Shown: positions 40,686-51,682 of the stretch, one piece after another
Position numbering within the stretch: the first letter of the stretch is position 1
How the letters are laid out: every line of letters starts with the position of its first letter
From: Isochrysis galbana
Taxonomy: Eukaryota; Haptophyta; Isochrysidales; Isochrysidaceae
Reading direction: 5' to 3'
DNA length: 60,000 bases
Assembly: GCA_018136815.1 (NCBI GenBank)
Contig: CM030934.1
Span: 2,427,172-2,487,171 of the forward strand
Program-made: the position numbers and the translations under genes
The notes under the pieces: generated by a model
Told to the model about the DNA's origin: nothing
Seen by the model: only the letters and a program-made list of their open reading frames with translations
Databases searched by the model: none

Positions 40686-43600
40686 TCAGTGCAAAATGAG
40701 CGTGCGATTGGATCGCCTCGCAGCGATGGCGGTGCGTTCTCTTGTTAGCTTCACCAGGCGATCTGCAGTGACCGAGGAGCTGTTCTGGCGCCGAGACGTC
40801 GTTCTCGCAGGATTGATTCCACCACTGCTCGGAACTCTGCGGCCAACGGCACGGCTCCATCGCCTTGCTTCACCCCAACCATAACTGTCCTCTTCCTGCT
40901 CGCCGGACGATCCATTCTCGGACCAAGACGAGGGTTGGGCATCCTCGCGCGCCCAGCTCAAGACGCCCGCCGCGAGCTCATTTTCTTCGGGGTCTTCGTC
41001 CTGCATAGAGATGATTGGAGCAGCTCGTTAGCAGCGGGCGGAGGCGGCAAGCCCCACGGGCTTGGCCGGGAGGTCTCGGTGCAGTCTGCACCTCATCAGG
41101 TAAGGGCGTGCCATCACCGCCTTCGCCCATGGTGCACGCTTGGAGGGTCGCGGCAAGGCGGCAATTGAAGTCGTCTTGCCACGTGGCGCATGGGAGGTTG
41201 TTAGGCGGGTAGATGAAGGGCTCCTCGAGATCCCTCGCCACCTGAATGCACGGTGCGAGTGAGTCAAGTTGCGACGCCACTGATAATACCCATAAGGTGC
41301 GCTATATCATCCTCAGGCGCCCGCTGAAAGTGAACACCCGCTTGGAGGAGTCACTCACCTCATTCAGACCATAATACATGAGGAGTGTGAAGAAGCACAA
41401 TAAAGGCGCTGCTGCCGGTGATAAGGCCCGCCAGAGAAGCTCCACAATTTCAGAGTGCTCAATCTCGGCTAAAGTTTCTTCCAGTGTGCGATCCTTGCCG
41501 AGCTGTCAGAGGTGGAGCGACAAGTGGAGGGGAGGTCATCATGCACATTGGGCGGTGTGTGGAAGAAAGGCGTATTCGCGGCGCTCAGCGAGCTCCTTTG
41601 CCAGCCTGCTTTCATCGCGAGCTTTGGTTTGCTCGCGCGGTGGGATACACATTGGTCACGCAAGCCGTGTGGCTGTCGAGAGCGAGGTGAGCGCTATACG
41701 TATGCCCCTCTTGTCAGTAGGGATTCAGCAGCCTCTTGCTTGGTGTGGGCACCAACCGAAGGGAGCATGCCGCGCAAGCGACAGCGGAGCGCACCATCGC
41801 TACAGCTACGACCGGGAAGATGAAGACCAACAGCAAGAGCATGGCTGACACCATCTATGTGGAGGTGAAGAGGAATGCAGAGCGCTTCTCACTAGGCGGC
41901 TCTCTCAGCATATTGACCGGCCGTGCGTGACGTGCTCCGATCTCGACATTGAAGAGCCAGGGGTCAAGACGCAGAATTGTGAGAGCCACGCGGCCTTACC
42001 TGGGCGTACGGGAAGGGGAAAGGCGTGTCTTCAATCTTCCTAGCTTGCTGGTAGCCAAGCATCCCGTCAGATAGCACCTAAGAGAAGGGGCGTGCCAAGC
42101 ATGTGGTGACCTACCCAGAACGGCGTGCGCAGATAGTCCGTGTGTACGCAGTATAGTACAAATACAATGCAATCGCTGGGAGCACAAGATGGGTGTTTGG
42201 ACTGTGTGCAGTGCACGTCGGAAGCACAAGACGGGGCTTTGGTCTGACTCCGCCTAAATGAGACGAGCAATCGATGGCTGGTTTCAAACCACAACGCCGT
42301 CTAGTGCTCTCATTGCTTTGCACCACAGCCCGGCACTGAGGGTGCTCACTTGATAGACTCGCGACAGCACGGGTTCTCCGACGGGTAGGCCACCGTTGAT
42401 CTTGCGCTCAACACAGAGCCGGCAAAGACGGGCATAAGCGAACCCGACACGCTCGCGGCAATGGAGGAGCGCAACCTTTTCCCGCGTCGAGATGCCACCC
42501 AACACCTGCGAGCAAGTATGTGCCGCGTGCACAGCGTTCAAACCAGTCGCTCCTCGGCAGGAAAGATCTGTCATCGGCCCAGACGCTTGCTCGTGCCCCT
42601 CGTCCTCGACTACTCTCTAGCGCAGCGCACTCACCGCCATGTGGTTTGTCGGCAGCCTCCTCCTTTTAAATTTGAGCCTCTGTAAGAGCAATGCCGACGG
42701 GGACATTGCGATCTTGTCATCGAACGGCCTATTCACGCCTCGTGGCGCCTCCCACCACCCGCCGCGCGGGATCGGACCACCCTTGCCATCGCTGACCGGC
42801 GCACCAAAGCGAAAGGTGGGGCCGCCACGCTTGTCGGGCACCTGCCGGACATAGTTGCAACAATCACCACGATGTCCGGAACCACAAGAGGATATGTCGT
42901 GACCCGGATCTGCCGATTGACTGACAGCGGCAGTCGCGTTGGACGCGGCGTGCCCGCGCAAAAGAGATTTGCCTCGGACAGTGCCTTCGGCGACCGGGGA
43001 CAGAGCTTTCGAGCCGGCACTGCCCCCGCACTGGGTCGCTCCCCTGTCCTTGGCGAGAGCAGGGCCTGATCCTACCAGATGCACCGTGCTGCTATCGTCG
43101 GCGGCTTGCACGCCAGATGCAGGCCGGGAAGCATCACAGCTTACGCCAACCTCATGCATGCCGATGCCGGAGCCCGCAGTAAATATCGTAGACACCTCCT
43201 CGCCAGCACACGCGCAGTTGGCAGCGTCAGCGCGGCTCGCAGCAGCATCTCTAGAGAGGTTGCTGTGTCCGGTCTGTTTGTCTGAGCCTGGGCAGTCGGA
43301 AGCGCCGGAGCCTTGCACCGGGACTCCATGTCGCATCATGTTGGCAGCGGCACCAACGCTAGCTTCATCGGCTGGAGAAAGGTTGTCGAGAGACCAGTCA
43401 CGCCTAGTGAAGGCATAAGGGGCGTTCTTGGGTCACTGCGCGGCGTCCGCAGCGCAGGTAGAGATCAAGCAAACGGCGATGCCGAGCTGGTCTCTTGGCA
43501 GATTGGCGCTAGCGTAACATGGATTCTTGCAGGCGCGTCTCAACAGCCCATGTGCTCGCAAAAGCGGTGTCTATGTGTACTGCTCTGCACGCTACGCCCA

Positions 43601-44832
43601 CCGCATGCATAGCGTGCTTTGCTTGTCGTTCCACCTGCCACTCACCGTAGACTCTGCAGGGCCAGGGCGTGCATCAAGGATATGCGATGCACCACTAGGG
43701 CTTGGAAACGCCTTCGTGCCTCAACCGCCTTCACCATTTCTGCCGGAGGCGACACTGGCGCAGCTGACCGAGCGTTGGGACGAGCGCTAGCAGCGGTCCC
43801 TTGGCCGGCACTGTCACACCAGCCACCGAGCAGCGAGCCTACCCGCGTGGTGCTGCCATCAGGTGTGGGACGCGAGTCGTAGGACGCCTTAGCCTCAGCT
43901 GCCGCAGCGCCATACATCTTCAGCTCTGCCACGCGGTGCTCAAAAGTGAGGAGCATGGCGGCGAAATCGCCCCACTTTGACGACATGAGGGTGCATTGGT
44001 TGCGCGCCTCCCTGTGTGGGGGCATCAAAGCATGGTGGCTGTCGTGAAAGCGCCATGCTTCCTGAATGGGCGCACAAGACGTTACTTATGCCCGCCTCAT
44101 GCCTCGCAAACGGAAGAAGCATCCGTCCAGAAGCCCGCATGGCAAGTGTTGGTGTGGCCCAGACATGCCCACATGCTCGTGCGTGCGGTCTTCGCTAAGC
44201 CCACGGCGTACCAGTACCGCGAGAAGGCTGTGTTGGTGCGGAAGACCAGCGCGAAGGCGGTAATGTAGCAATAAACCTGATGAGAGCAGGGAATTTCTTA
44301 TGCGACAGGCAGGGAAAAAGCAACAGTAGTGGTTGAAGTGGAGGAGGGGATGCAAAGGCAGCGCATGAAACTGCCACGGCACGGGCTGGAAGATCAGCCC
44401 CTCAAGGAAGAGGGCAAAGGAAAGGGAGGGCGAGGGCAAGTGCGAGGAGGGCGAGGAGGGTGAGGAGGGTGAGGAGGGCGAGGGCGAGGGCAAGGGGGAG
44501 GGCGAGGGCAAGGGGGCGCGGGCGCGGAGGGCAGAAGGCGGAGGGGGAGGGGCAGAGCGAGAGCGCGAGAGCGGCTGGCATGCCTGCACACACGAAGGGA
44601 GAGCGAGGGAAGCGGCGGGAGGGGGGGGAGGGCGAGGGAGAAGGCAGCGGCGCTCCTGGAAAGGATAAGGGTGTACGATGAGCTTCTCGAGCAGGTCGTC
44701 TGAGACGAGGTTCTCGAGCAGTGCTGCGAAGAGCGCCGAGACGACGCCGGGAAGAATGGCTCTCGGCAGCGCGGAGCCGGTGCACTGGAAGAGGACGTTG
44801 AGCCCCAGGTACGCCTTTCGGTAGAAGATCAT
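40686..44832 (-). CDS. Bestrophin-family anion channel
   Basis: Ten exons on the minus strand: 44832-44656, 44276-44173, 44011-43646, 43403-42635, 42505-42350, 42077-42000, 41854-41795, 41502-41359, 41241-41092, 41000-40686; 2319 nt, 772 residues, phases consistent. Family blocks in order: MIFYRKAYLGLNVLF with GSALPRAILPG, HPYPFQ-VYCYITAFALVFRTNTAF with SRYWYA, LMSSKWGDFAAML, GGISTREKVALLHCRERVGF, GGLPVGEPVLSRVYQ, QARKIEDTPFPFPYAQ, VFIFPVVAV, LLMYYGLNE and VARDLEEPF. The last corresponds to the channel neck/Ca-site region. Bestrophins conduct chloride or bicarbonate; algal ones can sit in plasma or thylakoid membranes. Exons 3-4 insert about 330 residues of Ser/Gly/Ala-rich sequence not found in animal members. 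Intron 1 fits only as GA-AG because HPYPFQ runs straight into the family motif. The end of exon 7 is uncertain. An earlier ATG at 45104 was not used. Confidence 0.88.
44400..44650. repeat. GAGGGC minisatellite in bestrophin intron 1
   Basis: Repeats of GAGGGCGAGGGCAAG- and GAGGAGGGTGAGG-like units on the plus strand (pyrimidine-rich in the sense strand). Its distal 64 bases (44584-44647) recur exactly at 48528-48591. Confidence 0.8.
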
Positions 44833-44839
44833 CCAGATG

Positions 44840-45020
44840 GAGAGGAGGGTGAGGGTGGAGGAGATTGGGGGGTGGGGGTGGGGGGTGGGGGGGGACTGAG
44901 AGAGGACGGGAGGACGGGAGAAAGAAGGGGTAAGGGGGGGGGGGGGGGATGGCGATGGGGAGAGGGAGAGAGGGAGGGAAAGAGAAGGTGCGCGGGGGGG
45001 GAAAGGGCAGGGGGCAGGGG
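44840..45020. repeat. G-rich low-complexity tract upstream of bestrophin
   Basis: Almost pure purine with G runs up to about 14, in the presumed 5' region of the minus-strand bestrophin gene. 45021-45253 is unique and holds no supported gene. Confidence 0.75.
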
Positions 45021-45253
45021 CCGCTTTCCCGCCGCGCGCGGGCTGAAGGAGATGGCCGGAAGCGAGGTCGAGGGTGACTCTAAGGTTAGAAACAAGACGC
45101 CCATAAGGGTAGAGAGTAGAGCGATTCGCTATAGAGAGTTACTAGTTACTAGATTCTTGGTTCTGGCCCTACCCTACATGTCTGCTTTGTTTTGGTTCCC
45201 CGTCGAATCCCCGAGCGAACCCCGAGTCTACGCGCCTTCTCAAGCCTCCGCTC

Positions 45254-45600
45254 AACTAAGTTTATAATTGGTTCGCCCAGGGGGGGCACGAGCCCCCCCC
45301 TCTCTCCACTCCTCCCCTGCCATGGGGGAGGAACCACCCATGCCCATGCTCCTGGCACGCCTGATGGCTTGCCAGGAGCCCACTGCCCTGCTGACCCACT
45401 CTCTCAGTGGCAGGCTCGCCTGCCTTGCGCTTCCTGGCCTGTCGTGGCCAGCCCATCGCTTCAACCCCCCCTCCCCCCTGTTCGACAAGCAAACAGGTGC
45501 AGAGCGGGGGGCCCTGAGGCCCAGGAGCGCCAGCGAGGGAGAGGCAGGGGCGACCAGGGCCCAGCCCCAGCCTCCTCTGCCCCCTGAACTGGCCTCCAAG
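45254..45600 (+). mobile_element. LINE 5' end, copy of the 28998 type
   Basis: AACTAAGTTTATAATTGGTT (45254-45273) forms a 6-bp stem. It is followed by CGCCC and a G-rich block, then about 330 bases closely matching 29016-29345 (CCATGGGGGAGGAACCACCC, CTGATGGCTTGCCAGGAGC, and so on). The ATG equivalent is mutated. Similarity stops near 45600. 45601-45860 is unique and GC-rich. Confidence 0.75.
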
Positions 45601-45860
45601 AGCCTCCAGGGGTCGCCAGAGGCAGCTGCAGGCCTGTCGCAGGCGCGCCATCGCGCGTGCCTGCAGGAGAGGGGAGAGAGAGAGCGCGGAGAAGGGGGTG
45701 GGCGGAGCGATCGCTCCGACCACCGAAAAATAGGTAAGTCCCGCACCTGTTTACAGGAGAAGTCGGGACTGAGGACGCTGCCAGCCCGGTAGGCATAGGA
45801 GGAAGGGGGGAACGGATCACCGGGGGGGGGCGCGCGGCCACCGACCATATCTATAGCTCA

Positions 45861-46098
45861 GTCACTCACTCATTTTAACCACTATTTTCCACCTCCCCTG
45901 GGTGTCCAAGGATTCCTTAGGGTCCCCCCCTACCTGCCCCGGCAACTCCCTCCCCCCTCCGAACGACCCCCTCCCGCCCCACGAAGGGCAATGGCGTCGG
46001 TGAGTGACCCCAACCCCTTCCCCCGCGCGTGGCGGGCTATTTTGGGAGATTGAGGCGGGCGCTCACGGGAAGGAATCAGAGTAGTGAATGTAGGGCAC
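45861..46098 (+). repeat. Dispersed repeat R5, copy a
   Basis: Matches 59142-59401 in the same orientation: TCACTCACTC, CACTATTTTCCACCTCC, GGGTGTCCAAGGATT, CCTGCCCCGGCAACT, GTGAGTGACCCC, CCCCCGCGCGTGGCGG and CTATTTTGGG in order. It ends before GGGCAC. No coding capacity was recognised. 46099-47580 contains AT-rich and GC-rich unique DNA with no gene I can support; CCTAGATGTGAAACACG at 47127-47143 faintly resembles the hAT end. Confidence 0.75.
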
Positions 46099-47580
46099 GG
46101 CCGACTATGGCGCGATGCGCGCGGGCGAGGGCGGCGATTGGTGTTGCTGCTTGGGCGGCATATTCGAATATGGTGTCTGGCGAGGCATTCTATCCCAGTG
46201 CAAGACCGAGAAAGCGTCGGCAGCGCGCTCGGTAGCTGTGGGAAGTTGGGTACTCGAGCGCATCTCGGTACGTTAACGTTGATGAGGTTTCTGCGCCAAT
46301 GCCGATATTCGACAAGATGTGCGAGGCTGGAGAGAGCAATTGGCTCGGCAACTAGGGCAGCATATCTTGATTTGACTTTTTTTGTGCTGTCACTAGTTGA
46401 AATGGATAAGAAAAAGACCATGCCGTCCGCCCGGTCGCGGTGCCAAATTAGCCGCTCTAGCCCTCGGTGACTAGTGGTTCACGTAAGCGTCTTGAGTTTT
46501 GTGATACTTTCGTACACATTGAAGTGCAAAATTACGAGTTTGACTTATGGTCCAATGTGCATAGAACCACGCCTTTTGAACCCAGTGAGCTGGCGTCACA
46601 AGCTTCCTCGCTATTCGATGTTTGTGCCTCGCATGAAGGGCCTATCTAAAAATATACCGGAGGGGGGCCGATTGTATTTCGCGCACCGTCTTCGAAGGCC
46701 TGAAATTCGGTATTTTTCGAAAATTTCGCCGGAGAACCCCCCAATTTTTTGGCTGATCCATCTCCTACCGGAACACCGGAACCTATAGGGAGCTTATTTA
46801 GCCCTTCATTTGCCCATTGCAGCTGGTGCCCTCCGCACCCCCATAGTGAGTGACCGGGCTAATATCTAAGCCCTTTTCCCCTATCCCCCTAGTAGTGTAC
46901 GGGGGGAGTCGCCTGATGGCGGGGGGGAAAGGGCCGCGAGAGTGGGGGTGTAGAAAGTTTTGCTGCGTGAGTAGAAAGTAGAGGGTCCACGGCCGCGTGT
47001 GCGGTGAGACTATTAAGAAGTTTACTTTATTTCTCAAGCTCCGCTCGCGCCTTCTCAAGTCTCAAGCAGTCTCAAGCCTCTGCGCGCTCGCGCTCGCGCT
47101 GGCCTGCTGAAACAACCAAGCTTAGCCTAGATGTGAAACACGCAGAGGGAGGCCACTGAGGCCTCCAAACACGGCAAATACGGCCTGTTTTTGGCTTTTC
47201 AAATTTAATTTCTAACAAATACGGGACTAGCGCTCACTCAAGACAGGACGCACTGCCGCGGCAAGCGCAAGCACCCATCACCCATCACCCTTGTGCCACC
47301 CTGCTCTTCACTAGCTTTCTACCTGCGCTAGCCGGAGCGCCACTCCCTCCACACTAAGACAGCCCCCCACGCCAAGATCTTGTTTTGGTCTTGCAGGCAA
47401 GGGGGCCTAATGGGAGGGTGAGGAGCAACTCATCAGTGAGGAGCTGTGGGGAAGGAGATGTCTGCGTGGGGGCGCTATACCATTGCGCTAGGCATGAGCA
47501 GCGACGCCGCCTCAAGACATGTCACATGTCCTCGCTCTTGTCTTGAGTAAAAATTTTTGGTGCTTGAAACAGAAACAGCC

Positions 47581-48060
47581 AACTAAAGTTATAGTTGGTT
47601 GCGATGGAGCGCGCCGACGCTCCCCTCCTCTCCTTCGGGCCCCCCGCCGAGCCGCCGAGGGCGCCCCACCGGCATCCGTGGAGCTGGCGCGAGCCAACGG
47701 CAAACAGCGAGGGTCTTCAGGAAGTCGCGGCGCATATTGTCGTCGAGGCCGACGGGCTCGCACAAGCTGCGCAGCTGCGCAGATCTCGCTCAGCGCGCTC
47801 GTTCACGCCACCGAGAAGGTGGGGCTGACTTTCTTCAAAGGTAACCGTGAGCGCATGAAGCTCGAAGGACGAAGGAGGCGCGGGCACTTTTGTGTCTAAG
47901 GCAGCCTTCTCAACCCTCAACCCGCTGGCATCTCCATTGTCTCAGCGGGCCAAGGCTCCTTGCTTGAGGGTAGCTTCCCTCGCAAGCTGCTACTCCACAT
48001 TGACGGCAAGACGATCCTAGCACAAGGAAATAAGAGTCTCAGAAGATGCGCGCGCTATGT
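47581..48060 (+). mobile_element. Internally deleted LINE copy, MERA type
   Basis: AACTAAAGTTATAGTTGGTT (47581-47600) forms a 6-bp stem with one G-T pair; GCG and an ATG at 47604 open MERADAPLLSFGPPAEPP. Further on, in changed frames, LVHATEKVGLTFFKGNRE and GSFPRKLLLHIDGKTIL match SLAKAVGNQGFHFLQGN and DFPRKILLNVNGQP of the full LINE ORF, so the N-terminal globular region is present after a deletion. It is frameshifted and dead. Confidence 0.78.
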
Positions 48061-48527
48061 GAGTAAACTAAAACTAAACAACATATGGCTCCACACCAGC
48101 ACCGATTATAGATATCCGACACCAGAACGGTGGCGACCACGGAAGAGATACCACACTACCACACCTCCCTACTCCCGCCAGATGGGAAAACGGATACAAG
48201 GGCTCGAAATTTATGGAGTTCCCCGTAGCCGACGAATGTGCTATACGCCTTCGTCCTCCGAGCCTCACCTACACCCCCGCCTCACCCTTTATTATTTGGT
48301 TGTTTTCTGTCGTTTGTGGTTAGGTGGGTTACGTAGCATATTTATTATCGCGTACTTGTGTTGGCGAGCGCCGGTTGTGCTGATAGGTTGTTTGCCCGCA
48401 TGGTGATGATGCGTCTCAGTTCCGTTCGGGAGTATTTCCACTACAACACATGTGCATGTGTGACCCCTAGGTTGGTGTTGGTAGCTTGTCTGAGAATCTC
48501 GCTACATGATAAGTCGTTTTTGGTCAT

Positions 48528-48591
48528 CTGCACACACGAAGGGAGAGCGAGGGAAGCGGCGGGAGGGGGGGGAGGGCGAGGGAGAAGGCAG
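48528..48591. repeat. 64-bp exact duplicate of bestrophin intron sequence
   Basis: Identical base for base to 44584-44647, including an 8-G run. Read on the minus strand it begins CTGCCTTCTCCC and ends TTCGTGTGTGCAG, a polypyrimidine tract followed by CAG. The surroundings (48061-49191) have no confidently recognised gene. Confidence 0.85.
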
Positions 48592-49191
48592 AACATCGAA
48601 TACCAGCAACTCATATCTTGTGGTCAGAGGGAGCAGTACCATAGACCAGCCGGCTGAAAAAATGATGGAAATGGCAGATGTCAAACTAGCCAGCATGCTC
48701 ACAGTGAACAGGAACAGAGTGGAAATGAGGAACGACTGACAGTCGCAAAGTGCGCCGGTAATGAGTTACGCATTTTGGTAGAACAGGAATGAGTAGAAGC
48801 GAGAGTGCGCTTGAACGCCCTTTCGGCCATGGGGGTAGCGGGGTACGTCTTGAGACGCCAACGAATATGACGCAGCAGTTGGCGTTGGACCGAGCAGCCC
48901 ACAATGTGCGCGGCTTTGCTCTCAGCCGGTTGAAGCGTGCCCAGAGCACTTGGGTTCGCCATCGAGATGCGAGGGGGATAGGGTGGTCTGTATGAGTACA
49001 AACACGACCGGTCGGGGACGCCATGTTGGGCGCGGCCATCCCGACAAAAATCTCATGCGGCAGGAGCCTGCGCTCGTCGTAGATATCAACACGAACACGG
49101 CCTGAGCGCATGGCTCCGTGCACACAGGGCTTGGAAAATCACGACGCATTTTGCGTCCGTGTGCGCCCTTTTTTGCCGTAGTAATCTGTCT

Positions 49192-50559
49192 TCACACGAA
49201 GATGCCCTCATAGACGACGCGTGGTAGGCGCTGCCAGGGCATGCTTGTTGTGCTAGGGTGCGCCGCATCACACGGATGGAAGTTTGACAGGTCAAAGTCG
49301 CCAGCGACAATCGGGGCGATGGGTGGTGCGATGGTGCGAGCTGCGAGCGCCTTCCAGTCTATCGTGCGCAGTGCGGCGTGGGTCTTGACCTCGCGAGCGT
49401 CGGCGCCACCGCATCCGAGCCGCATGAACTCGCTGGGTTGGAGAAATTCAGAGATGAGCGAGCGTAACATGTGGGGCACATGCTTCGGGAAGTGGACGAT
49501 ACCGCTAATGATCTCCCGACAAACGTTCTCATCATTGGCAGCTTGAAATGGCTTCTCGCCGAAGGTCATCTCGTAGACGAGTACGCCCAGCGCCCACCAG
49601 TCGACCCCAATCCCATGGCCTCTGCCAAGGATGATCTCTGGGGCCATGTACTCCGGCGTACCGCATGCAGAGTAGGCTCGCCCTTCCACCACCCTGGCAA
49701 AGCCGAAATCGACGAGCTTGATGTAACCCCTCCTGTCCAGCAGAACGTTCTCAGGCTTCAAGTCGCGGTATGCTATCCTCAGGGTGTGAAGATACTCAAG
49801 CGCATCGGTGATCATCGCCGTGTACAGAAGGACGTTGCTCTGGATCATCCCAGATTTATTCCAGCTGATGAGCGAGTGGAGCTCACCGCCCAGGCAGGGC
49901 TCAAGCACCATGTAGCAGTCATGCTGGGTCTCGAATACCTGCTCCAGTCGCACCACGAATGGGTGGTTCACTTTGGAGAGTATGCGCGCCTCGTTCCGAA
50001 CCCTGTCCGCTTGTTGGTGCCTCGCAATGAGCCACTTTGGCAGCCTCTTGAGCGCATACGGCCGCGGTTGGCCGCCCGGCGGCTTGTAGCTTACGAGTTC
50101 AACCGTGGCAAAGAAACCATGGCCCAAGACGCCCACAACCTCGTACTCTGATACCGATCTAGGCAGCTCGCAGCTCCGCAACGTGCAGGTTGTCTTGCTG
50201 ACGAGGGGAGAAGCAACCAAGCCATCGTCGTCGCCAGTTCGGTGTGCCATCTCACCCAGGGCAGCTGAGAGGGCGAGGAGGACGCATGGCAGACAGGCGG
50301 CGAGGAGGAAATTGGAGACGGCGTAGAGGAGGAGGGCCACGGCCACGAGCAACACGAATACGCGCGAGTGCCACCTGCGGAGGCCTAGCCCATGACGCCA
50401 CAGCGGCAGCCGCATGCCGTGTCGCATACACCCGCCGTTCTGCGCGGCGGCGAGCTCGGCGTGCGAGTTGTCTGGCGTACTCTCGCGCGCGTTGGCTGTG
50501 CCCCTGCTCGTGTGCCCGCCTCGTTGCTGTGGCCCTGCATCTAGCGGGTGCCCCAGCAT
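49192..50559 (-). CDS. Membrane-anchored AGC-family Ser/Thr kinase (PKA/PKG-like catalytic domain)
   Basis: 455 residues in one exon, ATG start. Residues 67-99 are strongly hydrophobic (RVFVLLVAVALLLYAVSN onward) and could form one or two membrane spans. The kinase domain runs from about 138 to 400: glycine loop LGHGFFATV (145-152), Lys171 in YALKRL, helix C Glu190, catalytic YRDLKPEN (264-271, Tyr-Arg-Asp as in AGC kinases), DFG at 284-286, and CGTPEYMAPE before a typical WWALGVLVYEM helix. A Ser precedes ACGTPEY where PKA has its activation-loop Thr. The C-terminal tail with DFDLSNFHP fits an AGC extension. No cyclic-nucleotide-binding domain is present, unlike PKG. Lack of introns contrasts with the neighbours and could mean retroposition or simple loss. 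Confidence 0.9.
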   Translation of the reverse strand: MLGHPLDAGPQQRGGHTSRGTANARESTPDNSHAELAAAQNGGCMRHGMRLPLWRHGLGLRRWHSRVFVLLVAVALLLYAVSNFLLAACLPCVLLALSAALGEMAHRTGDDDGLVASPLVSKTTCTLRSCELPRSVSEYEVVGVLGHGFFATVELVSYKPPGGQPRPYALKRLPKWLIARHQQADRVRNEARILSKVNHPFVVRLEQVFETQHDCYMVLEPCLGGELHSLISWNKSGMIQSNVLLYTAMITDALEYLHTLRIAYRDLKPENVLLDRRGYIKLVDFGFARVVEGRAYSACGTPEYMAPEIILGRGHGIGVDWWALGVLVYEMTFGEKPFQAANDENVCREIISGIVHFPKHVPHMLRSLISEFLQPSEFMRLGCGGADAREVKTHAALRTIDWKALAARTIAPPIAPIVAGDFDLSNFHPCDAAHPSTTSMPWQRLPRVVYEGIFV

Positions 50560-51060
50560 CTGCTGGGAGCCCGGGCAGAGAGGAAGGCTCTCTTCCCCCT
50601 AGAGGCGGGGCGAGCAGAGGCGAGAAGCAGGCGGAGGATTCCCCTCTGTCAGTCTCTATAATCTCGGCTGCATCTTCTTAGATTCCAGCCCTATCCTCGT
50701 AGATTCTCCCTCAGAGACTGGGCCATAACGCAAAGAATATATCCGTGCGAACGGGAGAATCTGGCGGCTCTCTCGAGAGAAGCGCGCAGCGCCTCGGCGG
50801 CTCATTCTCATCTCGTGCGAATCTTGCCGCCTTTCGTCGGGGCTGTGCTCGGAGATCGGGAGCCAGAGGCTTGTGTGAGACTTGTGGCGTGGAGCCGCCG
50901 ACACACTCGGCGTCAGGTTCCGGCGATGCACATCCACATCCAGTCCTTCCGCTCATGCAACATCCCCACGAATTTCGCGACGGCCGGCGGCGGATTAGGT
51001 GCATCCGCTATCAAGCTATCAAGCCATGAAGGAGCCGCGCCCTATCTCTTAAGAGGCGAA

Positions 51061-51286
51061 GCACCTTCGGAGGTGCTGCACGCCGTCGCCGCGCCGCGCC
51101 GTCCCCTCCCATGCCTCTCAGACCACCTCGTTGGCGGCTGTAGCGGCATGGGAGGGCGTCTCCATACCCCTCACCCATCATATCTTGGCCCTAGCCCCCA
51201 GCTCGACGCGTAGCGCGAGCTAGGTCACCATTTGTGTCACCTGGGCGGCGCTGCATGCGCGCGCCGCGAAAGGTGCTTCACCTTTC
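51061..51286 (+). other. Two stable stem-loops
   Basis: GCACCT TCGG AGGTGC at 51061-51076 and GAAAGGTG CTT CACCTTTC at 51268-51286 are perfect short hairpins in otherwise geneless DNA between the kinase start and 51674. They might belong to a small RNA, but no class is recognised. Confidence 0.35.
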
Positions 51287-51674
51287 ACGAGCAGATGGGC
51301 GAACATCTAGGCGGTGGGAAGGGGGACTGACAAGCCTGGTTGCCTTTGTTTGTGGGTCGGCACGTTCCGATCGCCACAGTGGCGGGCGAGTGGCTGCTGG
51401 TGTTGGCGGCTAGCTGCTGCAGCGGCAATGGCGCAGCGCACGAGCACGAGGCAGCAATTTAACGGCAGGCTGTCTGTGTCTGCGCGCCCGATCAGGGAAT
51501 GTTATGGCTAGACACATATGGACTGCCTGCGCGCTGGCCACGGCGACGCGCATGCAGTCCACTGCAATGCGCGCACGTGCAGTCTGAATGCTTGTGTGTG
51601 TTGTGTGCTCGTCTCCGCTCGCTTGTATGTGGTCTGTCTCAAAGGGGAACGCTTTGCCCATCAAATATTCTGGT

Positions 51675-51682
51675 CCAAAGGG
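51675..51682 (+). repeat. Target-site duplication, left
   Basis: CCAAAGGG, repeated exactly at 52206-52213, bracketing the TIR element. Confidence 0.8.

Noticed and set aside
44833-45104. Upstream ATG at 45104 as start of the bestrophin gene
   Set aside because: The frame runs into a poly-Pro/Ser tract and no acceptor joins it to MIFYRKAY, which itself looks like the family N-terminus.
47127-47200. Possible third hAT MITE at CCTAGATGTGAAACACG
   Set aside because: Only the first bases match, and no partner inverted end was found downstream.
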